In this document: in pieces, positions 1 through 6,274 of the stretch
Layout: each line of letters begins with the position of its first letter
How positions within the stretch are numbered: the first letter of the stretch is position 1
NCBI GenBank assembly: GCA_017302355.1
Contig: JAFLDQ010000178.1
Location: 1-6,585, forward strand
Reading direction: 5' to 3'
Origin: Dechloromonas sp.
Lineage (GTDB): Bacteria > Pseudomonadota > Gammaproteobacteria > Burkholderiales > Rhodocyclaceae
DNA: 6,585 nt
Program-made: the position numbers and the translations under genes
Notes under the pieces: model-generated
Told to the model about the DNA's origin: nothing
Database searches by the model: none
Seen by the model: the letters and a program-made list of their open reading frames with translations, nothing else

Positions 1-59
1 GGGAGGAGCCGGGTCAGGTCGAGAACGCGGATGCCGTCCAGCGGTCCGGGCCGGCTCAT
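1..59 (-). CDS. CaiB/BaiF family (family III) CoA-transferase, N-terminal fragment
   Basis: Only the first 20 residues lie in the window; the gene continues past the left edge. Reading the minus strand from the ATG at 59-57 gives MSRPGPLDGIRVLDLTRLLP. The GPLxGIRVLDLTRLLP pattern is the typical N-terminus of family III CoA-transferases, a group that also includes alpha-methylacyl-CoA racemases. Known members move CoA between carboxylic acids or epimerise 2-methylacyl-CoA esters in the cytosol. The LTRLLP form fits the broad CaiB/BaiF group better than classical racemases, which more often have a GIGPGP-like stretch here, but 20 residues cannot decide. The start overlaps the stop of the upstream gene as ATGA. 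No good Shine-Dalgarno sequence precedes it, so translation is probably coupled to that gene. The catalytic Asp lies outside the window. Confidence 0.8.
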   Translation of the reverse strand, partial: MSRPGPLDGIRVLDLTRLL

Positions 60-550
60 GGTTCGCAACTGCCGAGCAGGTCGGCTTCGAGTTCGATTTC
101 CATGCCTTCTTCCAGTTTCGTGTCGATGAACATGCCGCGATAGAGCCGCCCGCCATTCGCGGCGCGCCGGGCATGCGGTGTTTCCCACTGCTCGACGCGC
201 AGGCGGACCATTCCCGACTGCGCGTCCCGCGCGTGATTGTCGGACGACACGCAGGGATGGGCCAGCAGCAGACGGTTGAATTCGTCGCGCGTGACGTGCT
301 CGATTTCCCTTGGCGGAACCTGCGGGCACACCGCCAGGCGCCGGGTCCGCACGCCCGCGGCGACGATGCGGCCCTGGACGTGGAACACGGCATCCGCAAC
401 TTCGGGATTGATCTCGCGGTAGATCACGCAGCGGCCTGCCAGCCACGCCTCGGGATCGGCCAGAACCAGCCTTGCCGACGGCCGCAGCTCGGCGTCGGCG
501 GCCGCGGCAGGCGCCGCCGCCAGCGCCAGCAGGATCGCCAGGAAATGCAT
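56..550 (-). CDS. Small, probably exported four-cysteine protein of unknown function
   Basis: I do not recognise this 164-residue protein. Residues 3-18 are strongly hydrophobic and Ala-rich, followed by an AAAA-DAEL junction that looks like a signal peptidase I site after Ala18. The n-region is odd: it has His2 but no Lys or Arg. The mature part would hold four cysteines (C41, C75, C100, C162), an even number that fits two disulfides in the periplasm. There is no lipobox and no second membrane segment, and the C-terminal third is charged (KLEEGMEIELEADLLGSCEP). The gene starts 16 bp after the ligase stop with only a weak GGGG as ribosome binding site, and its TGA overlaps the CoA-transferase ATG. 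It is thus firmly inside the operon, between two predicted cytosolic enzymes. A role in ligand handling in the periplasm is possible but is pure inference. G/C-rich third codon positions support real coding. Confidence 0.72.
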   Translation of the reverse strand: MHFLAILLALAAAPAAAADAELRPSARLVLADPEAWLAGRCVIYREINPEVADAVFHVQGRIVAAGVRTRRLAVCPQVPPREIEHVTRDEFNRLLLAHPCVSSDNHARDAQSGMVRLRVEQWETPHARRAANGGRLYRGMFIDTKLEEGMEIELEADLLGSCEP

Positions 551-566
551 CGGCGGCGAACCCCGA

Positions 567-1796
567 TCAATAGACGCGGCTATCCTCGATCACCTTGCCG
601 TCGTTCGCCAGGCCGCGGGGAGCGCAGAAGGCCACCTCGCCGCGCAGCTTGGTGACTTCGCGCAGACTGCCCGCGACCGCCTTGTCGAGGGCCTCGCTGC
701 CGGCCTCGATTTCGCAATGCAGGACCATGCGATCCTGGCCGCCGGGGTTGTCGACGACCAGCCGCATGCGGTGGATTTCGGGATGGCGCCGGGCCAGCTC
801 GGCAATCTGCTCGGGGTGGACGAACATGCCCTTGATCTTGGTCGTCTGATCGGCGCGGCCCATCCAGCCCTTGAGCCGGACGTTGCTGCGCCCGCACGGC
901 GAGCGGCCGGGCAGGAAGGCGGAGAGATCGCCGGTGGCGAAGCGGATCAGCGGGTAATCCGGGCTGAAGGTGGTGACGACGACCTCGCCGACTTCGCCGG
1001 GATCGACCGGATCGCCGGTCCCCGGACGGACGATCTCGACCAGCAGTTCCTCCTCGACGACCAAACCTTCCTCGGCGTCGGTCTCGTAAGCGATGGCCCC
1101 GATCTCGGCGGTGGCGTAGCACTGGCGGACGGTGATGCCGCGCTCGCGCAGCCACTCGCGGGTGACGCCGGGCAAGGCCTCGCCCGAGACGCAGGCCTTG
1201 CTCAGCGAGCGGACATCGGCGCCGGTCTCGTCCGCCTTCTCGATGATGATGCGCAGGAACGATGGCGTGCCGACATAGCCTTCCGGCCGCAGGTTGGCGA
1301 TCGCCTGCACCTGCTGCTCGGTCTGCCCGGTGCCGCCGGGGAATACCGAACAGCCGAGCTTGCGCGCCCCGCCCTCGAAGATGAAGGCGCCGGGCGTGAA
1401 GTGGTAGGAGAAGCAGTTGTGGATCAGGTCGCCGTTGCGGAAACCGGCGGCGTACAGCACGCGCGCCATCCGCCAGGGATCGAGCTCGCGCCCCTGCAAT
1501 TCGTAGATCGGGCCGGGCGAAGCGAAAACACGCCTGGCCTGGTGGCGCGCCAGCGCGTTCAGGCCGCCGAAGGGGGGATGCTTCTTCTGCAGTTCAATGA
1601 GGTCGCGCTTGCGCGTCAGCGGCAGTCGCGCCAGGGCATCGCGGGTGACCACCTCGAACGGATTGATCCCGGCCAGATGGTGAAAATAATGATGCGTCGT
1701 TTCCTTGGCATGGGCGACCTGACGCGCCAGCTTGTCCATCAGCTCATCCTCGCGCTCGTCCGGGTCGCGGGTTTCGAGCGGATCGTAATAACTCAT
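567..1796 (-). CDS. PaaK-like AMP-forming acyl-CoA ligase family protein with altered ATP loop
   Basis: This 409-residue protein belongs to the adenylate-forming (ANL) superfamily and most resembles phenylacetate-CoA ligases (usually about 430-440 residues), which join an aryl or acyl acid to CoA through an acyl-AMP in the cytosol. Motifs in order: FASPGPIYE at 90-98, where PaaK has its Ser/Thr/Gly-rich ATP loop; GYVGTPSFL at 173-181; YATAEIG at 227-233, matching the Y-x-x-x-E motif; RFATGDL at 285-291 with the ribose-binding Asp; the hinge GRADQTTKIKG at 313-323; and NDGKVIED near the C-terminus with a candidate catalytic lysine, K401. The start is ATG 1796: it has GGAG seven bases upstream, and the protein then begins MSYYDPLETRDPDE. 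An in-frame ATG 63 bases further upstream lacks such a site and would add an unconserved-looking basic stretch. The altered ATP loop leaves activity uncertain. The substrate is unknown; phenylacetate should not be assumed. Confidence 0.85.
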   Translation of the reverse strand: MSYYDPLETRDPDEREDELMDKLARQVAHAKETTHHYFHHLAGINPFEVVTRDALARLPLTRKRDLIELQKKHPPFGGLNALARHQARRVFASPGPIYELQGRELDPWRMARVLYAAGFRNGDLIHNCFSYHFTPGAFIFEGGARKLGCSVFPGGTGQTEQQVQAIANLRPEGYVGTPSFLRIIIEKADETGADVRSLSKACVSGEALPGVTREWLRERGITVRQCYATAEIGAIAYETDAEEGLVVEEELLVEIVRPGTGDPVDPGEVGEVVVTTFSPDYPLIRFATGDLSAFLPGRSPCGRSNVRLKGWMGRADQTTKIKGMFVHPEQIAELARRHPEIHRMRLVVDNPGGQDRMVLHCEIEAGSEALDKAVAGSLREVTKLRGEVAFCAPRGLANDGKVIEDSRVY

Positions 1797-1803
1797 CGGT
1801 TTT

Positions 1804-1807
1804 CTCC
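1804..1807 (-). promoter_or_regulatory. Shine-Dalgarno site fixing the ligase start
   Basis: On the minus strand GGAG lies seven bases before ATG 1796 (GGAGAAAACCGATG). This spacing favours the 409-residue form over the 430-residue form that would begin at 1859. The site lies just after the 16-bp palindrome at 1814-1829, so a hairpin or bound protein there could affect access to it. Confidence 0.7.
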
Positions 1808-1813
1808 ATTTTC

Positions 1814-1829
1814 TTGCGGTCGACCGCAA
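1814..1829. promoter_or_regulatory. Perfect 16-bp palindrome before the ligase gene, candidate operator
   Basis: TTGCGGTCGACCGCAA is identical to its own reverse complement over all 16 bases. It ends 17 bases before the ligase ATG, next to the ribosome binding site. As DNA it has the size and symmetry of a site for a dimeric repressor such as a TetR- or GntR-type protein. As RNA it could form a six-pair stem with a UCGA loop. The bases after it on the minus strand are GAAAATGG, not a T-run, so it is not a standard terminator. No regulator gene is in the window. The symmetry is seen directly; the function is inferred. Confidence 0.5.
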
Positions 1830-1893
1830 CAAGCTCCAATACGGCAGCCGAGGTCGCAAAGTAGCCGGTCAGGGCAAGGCGGAGCACGGCGCC

Positions 1894-1910
1894 GTTTGCT
1901 GACTGCAAAC
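1894..1910. promoter_or_regulatory. Inverted repeat GTTTGC-N5-GCAAAC, candidate regulatory site
   Basis: Two perfect 6-base arms flank a 5-base spacer (TGACT), 42 bases after the livF stop. With the 16-bp palindrome at 1814-1829 it shares TTGC...GCAA ends, and on the minus strand both read TTGC-R-GTC at the left half, but the spacing differs (5 versus 8 bases between TTGC and GCAA). It could be an operator or activator site for a promoter within the gap. I found no convincing -35/-10 pair on the minus strand. Chance occurrence is possible, although the gap also holds the second dyad. Confidence 0.4.
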
Positions 1911-1951
1911 AAGCCGCGCGACAACGCCGCCATGGCCGGCGCACTGCGACC

Positions 1952-2764
1952 TCAAGACAGCCAGCGCTTGCGGCGGCGGTAGTGCTTGACGTCCTTGAAC
2001 GACTTGCGCCCGGCGGATGAGAGGCCGAGGTAGAACTCCTTGACATCCTCGTTGCTGCGCAGATCCTCGGCCGATCCCTCCATGACCACCCGGCCGTTCT
2101 CCAGGATGTAGCCGAAATCGGCATAGCGCAGGGCGATGCCGGTGTTCTGCTCGGCGAGCAGGAAGGTGACCTTCTCGCGCTGGTTGAGGTCCTTGACGAT
2201 GGCGAAGACCTCCTCGACGATCTGCGGCGCCAGGCCCATCGACGGCTCGTCGAGCAGGACCATCTTCGGGTTGGCCATCAGCGCGCGACCGATCGCGCAC
2301 ATCTGCTGCTCGCCGCCCGAGGTGTAGGCAGCCTGGCCGGTGCGCCGCGTCTTGAGGCGCGGAAAATAGTCGTAAACCTTTTCCAGCGTCGCCGCGACGG
2401 CGCCCTTGCCGTCGGTTCGGGTGTAAGCGCCGGTCATCAGGTTCTCCTCGATGGTCAGGTGGCCGAAACAGTGCCGCCCCTCCATCACCTGAACGACGCC
2501 GCGCTTCACCAGGTCGGCCGGGGTCAGCGCCTCGACGCGTTCGCCCTTGAGCTCGATCGACCCCTTGGTCACCTCGCCGCGCTCGCCGTGCAGCAGATTG
2601 CTGACCGCGCGCAGCGTCGTCGTCTTGCCGGCCCCGTTGCCGCCGAGCAGCGCGACGATGCTGCCCTCCGGCACGTTGAAGGAGACTCCCTTGAGCACCA
2701 GGATCACGTGGTTGTAGATGACCTCGACGCTATTGACGTTGAGGAAGATGTTGGCGGCGGTCAT
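1952..2764 (-). CDS. livF: ABC transporter ATP-binding protein, LivF type
   Basis: One of the two ATPases of the importer, at the inner face of the membrane. Its 270 residues show Walker A GGNGAGKT (41-48), the Q-loop region with VVQVMEGRHCFGHLT (90-104), signature YTSGGEQQM (147-155, Thr where LivF usually has Leu or Met), Walker B MVLLDEP (168-174), D-loop SMGLAP, and AEQN (204-207). The Q in the switch position is usual for LivF and separates it from LivG, which has EHD. LivF is normally about 235 residues. Here a strongly basic tail follows the usual YLG end (GRKSFKDVKHYRRRKRWLS, 252-270), and I believe similar tails occur in LivF proteins next to acyl-CoA ligase genes. The ATG has AGGA five to six bases upstream. 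The gene follows the binding-protein gene after 51 bp holding a hairpin, and is followed by 155 bp with two dyads. The imported ligand is not shown by this subunit. Confidence 0.92.
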   Translation of the reverse strand: MTAANIFLNVNSVEVIYNHVILVLKGVSFNVPEGSIVALLGGNGAGKTTTLRAVSNLLHGERGEVTKGSIELKGERVEALTPADLVKRGVVQVMEGRHCFGHLTIEENLMTGAYTRTDGKGAVAATLEKVYDYFPRLKTRRTGQAAYTSGGEQQMCAIGRALMANPKMVLLDEPSMGLAPQIVEEVFAIVKDLNQREKVTFLLAEQNTGIALRYADFGYILENGRVVMEGSAEDLRSNEDVKEFYLGLSSAGRKSFKDVKHYRRRKRWLS

Positions 2765-2782
2765 GTCGATTCCTGAAAGCGG

Positions 2783-2808
2783 CGCCCCGCGCCTCGCGGC
2801 ACGGGGCG
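2783..2808 (-). promoter_or_regulatory. GC-rich intercistronic hairpin between binding-protein gene and livF
   Basis: CGCCCCG (2783-2789) and CGGGGCG (2802-2808) are perfect 7-base complementary arms. Inside them GCC and GGC add three more pairs around a TCGC tetraloop (minus-strand loop GCGA, a GNRA tetraloop) after one mismatch. The hairpin begins 7 bases after the stop of the binding-protein gene. On the minus strand it is followed by CCGCTTTCAGG, without a T-run, so it is not a classical intrinsic terminator. Such hairpins after binding-protein genes are known to protect the upstream mRNA from 3' exonucleases and so raise binding protein over membrane parts, as in malE-malF. That role, or partial attenuation, is inferred here. 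Confidence 0.5.
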
Positions 2809-2815
2809 ACTCACG

Positions 2816-4153
2816 TCACATCTTGCACTGCTCGGGCGTGCGCGGCGTGATCTTCTTCTCTTCCGCGTACTTGCGCGAAGCATTCAGCACCATGCCGCGC
2901 AGCAGCTTGTCGTCGGCCTGGTACCAGTCGTTGCCGGGAACCCACTTGCCGCCGTCCCAGGTCTGGATACGAACCCACGACGCGCCCATGTGGTCGAGGC
3001 AGGAGGTCGCGACCGGGCGCATGACGCCGGCAAAGCCCATGGCGTCGAGCGTCTTCTGGTCGAGGTTGAGATTCTCCAGACCCCAGCGCACCTGCTCACT
3101 GGTCATCACCTTGCCCTTGCCGAAGCGTTCCTGCGCCTTGCGCACGCCCTCGACGCCGAGCATCGCCGAGATCAGGCCGCGCATGTAGAGCACCTGCCCG
3201 ACTTCCTCCTTGGGACCCGTGCCCTGGCCCTTGGCATGGAGCTGCGCCAGCACATCCTTGACCACCTTGGACTCCGGCTCGGCGCTGTGCTGCAGGGCGA
3301 GCGCGTTGTAGCCCTTCGCCCCGGCGCCGACATCCTTGACGTCGGGTTCGGCGCCGGCCCACCAGACGCCGAGCATCTTCTCGCGTGCATAGCCGGTGGC
3401 CTGGGCTTCCTTGAGCGCGGTCGAGTTCATGACGCCCCAGCCCCAGAGCAGCACGTTGTCCGGGCGGCTCTGGCGAATCTGCAGCCAGGTCGCCTTCTGC
3501 TCGACGCCCGGATGGGCCACCGGCAGCAGGATGAGCTCGAAGCCGTGCATCTTGGCGCGCTCCTGGAGCAACGGGATCGGCTCCTTGCCGAACGGGCTGT
3601 CGTGATAGACCAGCGCGATCTTCTTGCCCTTGAGCTTGTCGAGACCGCCGGCCTGCTTGCCAATATGCTGGATCGCCACGTCGGCCGCCACCCAGTAGGT
3701 GCCGAGCAGCGGATAGTTCCACATGAACACGGAGCCGTCCTGCGACTCGCTGCGTCCGTAGCCGGCGGTGATCAGCGGAATCTTGTCGACCGGCGCCTTG
3801 TCGGTCAGGGCGAAGGTCACGCCGGTGGACAGCGGCTGGAACACCGTGGCGCCACCGCCCTTGCCCTTCAGGCGCTCGTAGCATTCGACGCCGCGGTCGG
3901 TCGCGTAGCCGAATTCGCACTCCTCGAAACTGATCTTGACGCCGTTGATGCCGCCCTTGGCGTTGACCAGCTTGAGGTAGTCGACATAGCCGTTGGCCCA
4001 CGGATTGCCGTTGGGCGCGTAAGCGCCGGTGCGGTAAACCAGGACCGGGAAGAATTGCTCCTTGGCTTGCGCGAACGCGGCGGGCGCGCTGACGGTCGAG
4101 GTGATGCCGATGGCGGCCAGGGAAACGGCCAGGGCAAGCGAACGGATTTTCAT
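2816..4153 (-). CDS. Periplasmic substrate-binding protein of a Liv-type ABC importer
   Basis: A 445-residue type I periplasmic binding protein (Peripla_BP_6-like) that would capture the ligand and deliver it to the LivH/LivM permease. A clear signal peptide is present: MKIR, a hydrophobic core to about residue 20, then SAPAAFA with likely cleavage after Ala28. The mature protein begins near QAKEQFFPVLVYRTGAYAPNG, and the ligand-binding fold follows (YVDYLKLVNAKGGINGVKI at 57-74; PLITAGYG at 126-133; KIALVYHDSPFGKE at 178-191). C79 and C91 could form a small disulfide; C385 and C443 could form another. It is longer than E. coli LivJ/LivK (about 370) and rich in Trp, as in LLWGWGVMN (235-243) and GVWWAGAEPD (262-271). 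This argues against simple Leu/Ile/Val binding, and the neighbouring acyl-CoA genes suggest an organic, perhaps aromatic, acid. The start has AAGGAG six bases upstream. No gene symbol is given because the ligand is unknown. Confidence 0.9.
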   Translation of the reverse strand: MKIRSLALAVSLAAIGITSTVSAPAAFAQAKEQFFPVLVYRTGAYAPNGNPWANGYVDYLKLVNAKGGINGVKISFEECEFGYATDRGVECYERLKGKGGGATVFQPLSTGVTFALTDKAPVDKIPLITAGYGRSESQDGSVFMWNYPLLGTYWVAADVAIQHIGKQAGGLDKLKGKKIALVYHDSPFGKEPIPLLQERAKMHGFELILLPVAHPGVEQKATWLQIRQSRPDNVLLWGWGVMNSTALKEAQATGYAREKMLGVWWAGAEPDVKDVGAGAKGYNALALQHSAEPESKVVKDVLAQLHAKGQGTGPKEEVGQVLYMRGLISAMLGVEGVRKAQERFGKGKVMTSEQVRWGLENLNLDQKTLDAMGFAGVMRPVATSCLDHMGASWVRIQTWDGGKWVPGNDWYQADDKLLRGMVLNASRKYAEEKKITPRTPEQCKM

Positions 4154-4159
4154 CTATGT

Positions 4160-4165
4160 CTCCTT
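4160..4165 (-). promoter_or_regulatory. Strong Shine-Dalgarno site of the binding-protein gene
   Basis: AAGGAG lies six bases before the ATG at 4153, the best ribosome binding site in the window. It fits the need to make binding protein in excess over the membrane parts. The 87-bp gap upstream of this gene (4154-4240) shows no convincing promoter or T-tailed terminator. Confidence 0.7.
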
Positions 4166-4240
4166 CAGGGTGTGGATCGGTGATGCACTTGTGGTTGGTT
4201 GCGGAATCTGCCCCCTCGCTGTCATGGGCCGAAGGCGGGG

Positions 4241-5317
4241 CTAATGAGGGAACGGCCAGAGACGCAGCTTCTCCTTCGCCGTCACCCAGAGCCGGGCAAG
4301 GCCATGCGGCTCGACGATCAGGAAGAAGACGATCAGCGCCCCGAAGATGATCAGTTCGGCGTGCGAAGCCGCGGTGGTGGAAACGGTCACCCCGAACACC
4401 GCGCCGAGCGCCGGCAGGAACTGGCTGAGGCAGATCGGCAGGATGACGATGAAGGCGGCGCCGAAGAAACTGCCGACGATCGACCCCATGCCGCCGATGA
4501 TGACCATGAAAAGCAACTGGAAAGAGCGGTCGACCGAGAACGCCGCCGGTTCCCACGAGCCGAGATGGACGAAGCCCCAGAGGGCGCCGGCGACGCCGAC
4601 GAAAAAGGAACTGATGGCGAAGGCGGAGAGCTTGGCCCACATCGGGCGGATGCCGATCACTTCGGCGGCCACGTCCATGTCGCGGATGGCCATCCACTGC
4701 CGTCCGATCGCGGCCCGCGTCAGGTTCTTGGCGACCACGGCAAACACGACCAGCAGGAACAGACAGAACAGGTATTTCTCGACCGGCGATTCGACCGGCA
4801 GTCCGAAGACCTGCAGATCGGACACCGCCACCGAACCGGAAGACGAGTCGTTGGTGAACCATTTGACGCGCAGGAAGGCCCAGTCGGCGACGAACTGCGC
4901 GGCCAGCGTGGCCACCGCCAGATAGAGTCCGCGCACACGCAGGCTGGGGATGCCGAACAGAATCCCCATGCCGGCGGAGGTCAGGCCGCCGAGGAGCAGC
5001 GCGCCGAGCAGCGGCATGTCCGGGACGCGGATCAGGAAATTGTAGGCGGCGTAGGCGCCGATCGCCATGAAGGCGCCGGCGCCCAGGGTGATCTGCCCGC
5101 AATAGCCGACCAGCAGATTGACGCCGAGCGCGGCCAGCGACAGGATCAGGAAGGGAATCAGGATGGCGCGGAACAGGTACTCGTCGGCCAGGAAGGGAAC
5201 GCCGGCGAAGGCGAAGGCGATGATCGCCAGGACGAGATAGCGGTCCTGGGCAATCGGGAATATCTGCTGGTCAGCCCCGTAGGAAGTCTTGAACTGGCCA
5301 TTTTCGCGGTAGATCAC
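4241..5317 (-). CDS. livM: ABC transporter permease, LivM type
   Basis: One of the two inner-membrane permease subunits; with LivH it forms the transport channel. The 358-residue protein has about nine or ten hydrophobic segments, roughly at 27-44, 50-71, 76-96, 102-123, 130-146, 182-197, 230-250, 267-300 and 321-336. LivM family motifs are GYCGQITLGAGAFMAIGAY (71-89), the LRVRGLYLAVATLA block (126-139), and the cytoplasmic EAA-like loop IGRQWMAIRDMDVAAEVIGI (204-223) that contacts an ATPase. It lacks the longer N-terminus of E. coli LivM (425 residues) but matches the usual proteobacterial length. The hydrophilic start IYRENGQFKTSYGADQQIFP precedes the first membrane segment. The start codon is GTG with AGGAG seven bases upstream; the next in-frame Met, at residue 84, is far inside the conserved region. 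It follows livH by 15 bp and is followed by 87 bp before the binding-protein gene. Confidence 0.93.
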   Translation of the reverse strand: MIYRENGQFKTSYGADQQIFPIAQDRYLVLAIIAFAFAGVPFLADEYLFRAILIPFLILSLAALGVNLLVGYCGQITLGAGAFMAIGAYAAYNFLIRVPDMPLLGALLLGGLTSAGMGILFGIPSLRVRGLYLAVATLAAQFVADWAFLRVKWFTNDSSSGSVAVSDLQVFGLPVESPVEKYLFCLFLLVVFAVVAKNLTRAAIGRQWMAIRDMDVAAEVIGIRPMWAKLSAFAISSFFVGVAGALWGFVHLGSWEPAAFSVDRSFQLLFMVIIGGMGSIVGSFFGAAFIVILPICLSQFLPALGAVFGVTVSTTAASHAELIIFGALIVFFLIVEPHGLARLWVTAKEKLRLWPFPH

Positions 5318-5324
5318 TTGGCTT

Positions 5325-5329
5325 CTCCT
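5325..5329 (-). promoter_or_regulatory. Shine-Dalgarno site supporting a GTG start for livM
   Basis: AGGAG lies seven bases before GTG 5317-5315, inside the 15-bp space after the livH stop. No in-frame ATG is close, so this site decides the start. Confidence 0.7.
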
Positions 5330-5332
5330 GAA

Positions 5333-6262
5333 TTACACGCGGTCGATGATCTTCTCCCCGAACAGGCCCTGCGGCCTGAACAGCAGGAAGATGAGGGCCA
5401 GCATGTAGGCGAACCAGATCTCGATGCCGCCGCCGACCATCGGCCCGAGGTAGACCTCCGACAGCTTCTCGCCGACGCCGATGATCAGGCCGCCGAGAAT
5501 GGCGCCGGGAACCGAGGTCAGGCCGCCGAGGATGACGACCGGCAGGGCGCGCATCGCCACCGTCGCCAGCGAGAACTGCACCCCGAGTTTCGAGCCCCAG
5601 ATGATGCCCGCCACCAGCGCCACGAGACCGGCGACGCACCAGACGATGACCCAGATCCGGTTGAGCGGGATGCCGATCGACAGCGCCGCCTGGTGATCAT
5701 CGGCGACGGCGCGCAAGGCGCGGCCGGTCGACGTCTTCTGAAAGAAGAGAGTGAGGAGGACGACGAGAACGGCGGCGATCAATGCCGCGTAGAAATCCTC
5801 CTTGTTGATCAGGATGCCGCCCTCGAAAACGCTCTCCAGCACCATGACCGGATCCTTCGGCATGCCGACATCGATCTTGTAGATCTCGCTACCGAACAGC
5901 GTCTGGCCGACGCCTTCGAGAACGTAGGCGATGCCGAGGGTCGCCATCAGCAGGGTCGCCCCCTCCTGATTGACCAGATTGCGCAGCACCAGGCGTTCGA
6001 TGATCCAGGCGACGATGAACATCGCGACCCCCGCCAGCACGAAGGCGAGGATGTTGGCCAGCACCAGGCTGTCGCCGCCGAGCGCCGCGTTAATCCATTC
6101 GGAAAAGCGGGCCATCGACAGCGCCGCGAAGAGGACCATCGCTCCCTGCGCGAAGTTGAAGACCCCGGAGGCCTTGAAGATCAACACGAAGCCGAGGGCG
6201 ACCAGCGAGTAGAGCATGCCGGCCATCAGGCCGCCGATCAGGGTTTCGAGAAAGAATGTCAT
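5333..6262 (-). CDS. livH: ABC transporter permease, LivH type
   Basis: The second inner-membrane permease subunit. At 309 residues it matches E. coli LivH (308). The family hallmark GMLYSLVALGFVLIFKASG (15-33) with GVFNFAQGAMVL (33-44) is at the N-terminus. About eight hydrophobic segments follow, including 68-88, 104-120, 158-175, 205-224, 238-262 and 282-296. The cytoplasmic EAA-like loop is STGRALRAVADDHQAALSIG (178-197). GGLTSVPGAILGGLIIGVGE (246-265) and LLFRPQGLFGE (293-303) are typical C-terminal motifs. The ATG has GGAG six bases upstream, and the gene begins 12 bp after the livG stop, so the two are almost certainly cotranscribed. The family imports branched-chain amino acids, amides, urea or aromatic and other organic acids; the permease alone does not show which. 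Confidence 0.94.
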   Translation of the reverse strand: MTFFLETLIGGLMAGMLYSLVALGFVLIFKASGVFNFAQGAMVLFAALSMARFSEWINAALGGDSLVLANILAFVLAGVAMFIVAWIIERLVLRNLVNQEGATLLMATLGIAYVLEGVGQTLFGSEIYKIDVGMPKDPVMVLESVFEGGILINKEDFYAALIAAVLVVLLTLFFQKTSTGRALRAVADDHQAALSIGIPLNRIWVIVWCVAGLVALVAGIIWGSKLGVQFSLATVAMRALPVVILGGLTSVPGAILGGLIIGVGEKLSEVYLGPMVGGGIEIWFAYMLALIFLLFRPQGLFGEKIIDRV

Positions 6263-6274
6263 CGCACGCTCCGC

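Noticed and set aside
1797..1860. A sigma-70-type promoter (TTGCGA with TATTGG) before the ligase.
   Set aside because: The spacing between the two boxes is about 12 bases, too short, and no other pair of boxes fits.
1793..1933. A 46-codon minus-strand ORF in the gap before the ligase, starting MAALSRGLFAVSK and ending with a TGA that overlaps the ligase ATG as ATGA.
   Set aside because: The overlap is attractive for a coupled leader peptide, but no ribosome binding site precedes its ATG, its Cys/Arg-rich sequence looks like chance in GC-rich DNA, and the ligase has its own GGAG. It is worth a glance only if conserved in relatives.
1925..1942. A short CGCC/GGCG hairpin just after the livF stop as a terminator.
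   Set aside because: It has only four pairs and no following T-run; livF and the ligase gene may still be cotranscribed.
717..1982. A 421-codon plus-strand open frame opposite the ligase gene.
   Set aside because: It is the mirror of the ligase gene's strong GC third-position bias. It shows no recognisable motif, while the minus strand has all ANL motifs. Long antisense frames are usual in such DNA.
2990..4183. A 397-codon plus-strand open frame opposite the binding-protein gene.
   Set aside because: It is an antisense shadow: low complexity, no family match, fully covered by a clear signal-peptide-bearing binding protein on the minus strand.
4210..4241. A possible GCCCC/GGGGC hairpin in the gap between livM and the binding-protein gene.
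   Set aside because: It has only five pairs with a loop of 22 bases, overlaps the livM stop codon and has no T-run, so it is too weak to call a terminator.
3096..5102. A 668-codon minus-strand open frame crossing livM and the binding-protein gene.
   Set aside because: It is an out-of-frame reading rich in Arg, Gly and Pro that overlaps two well-supported genes on the same strand, so it is not a real gene.
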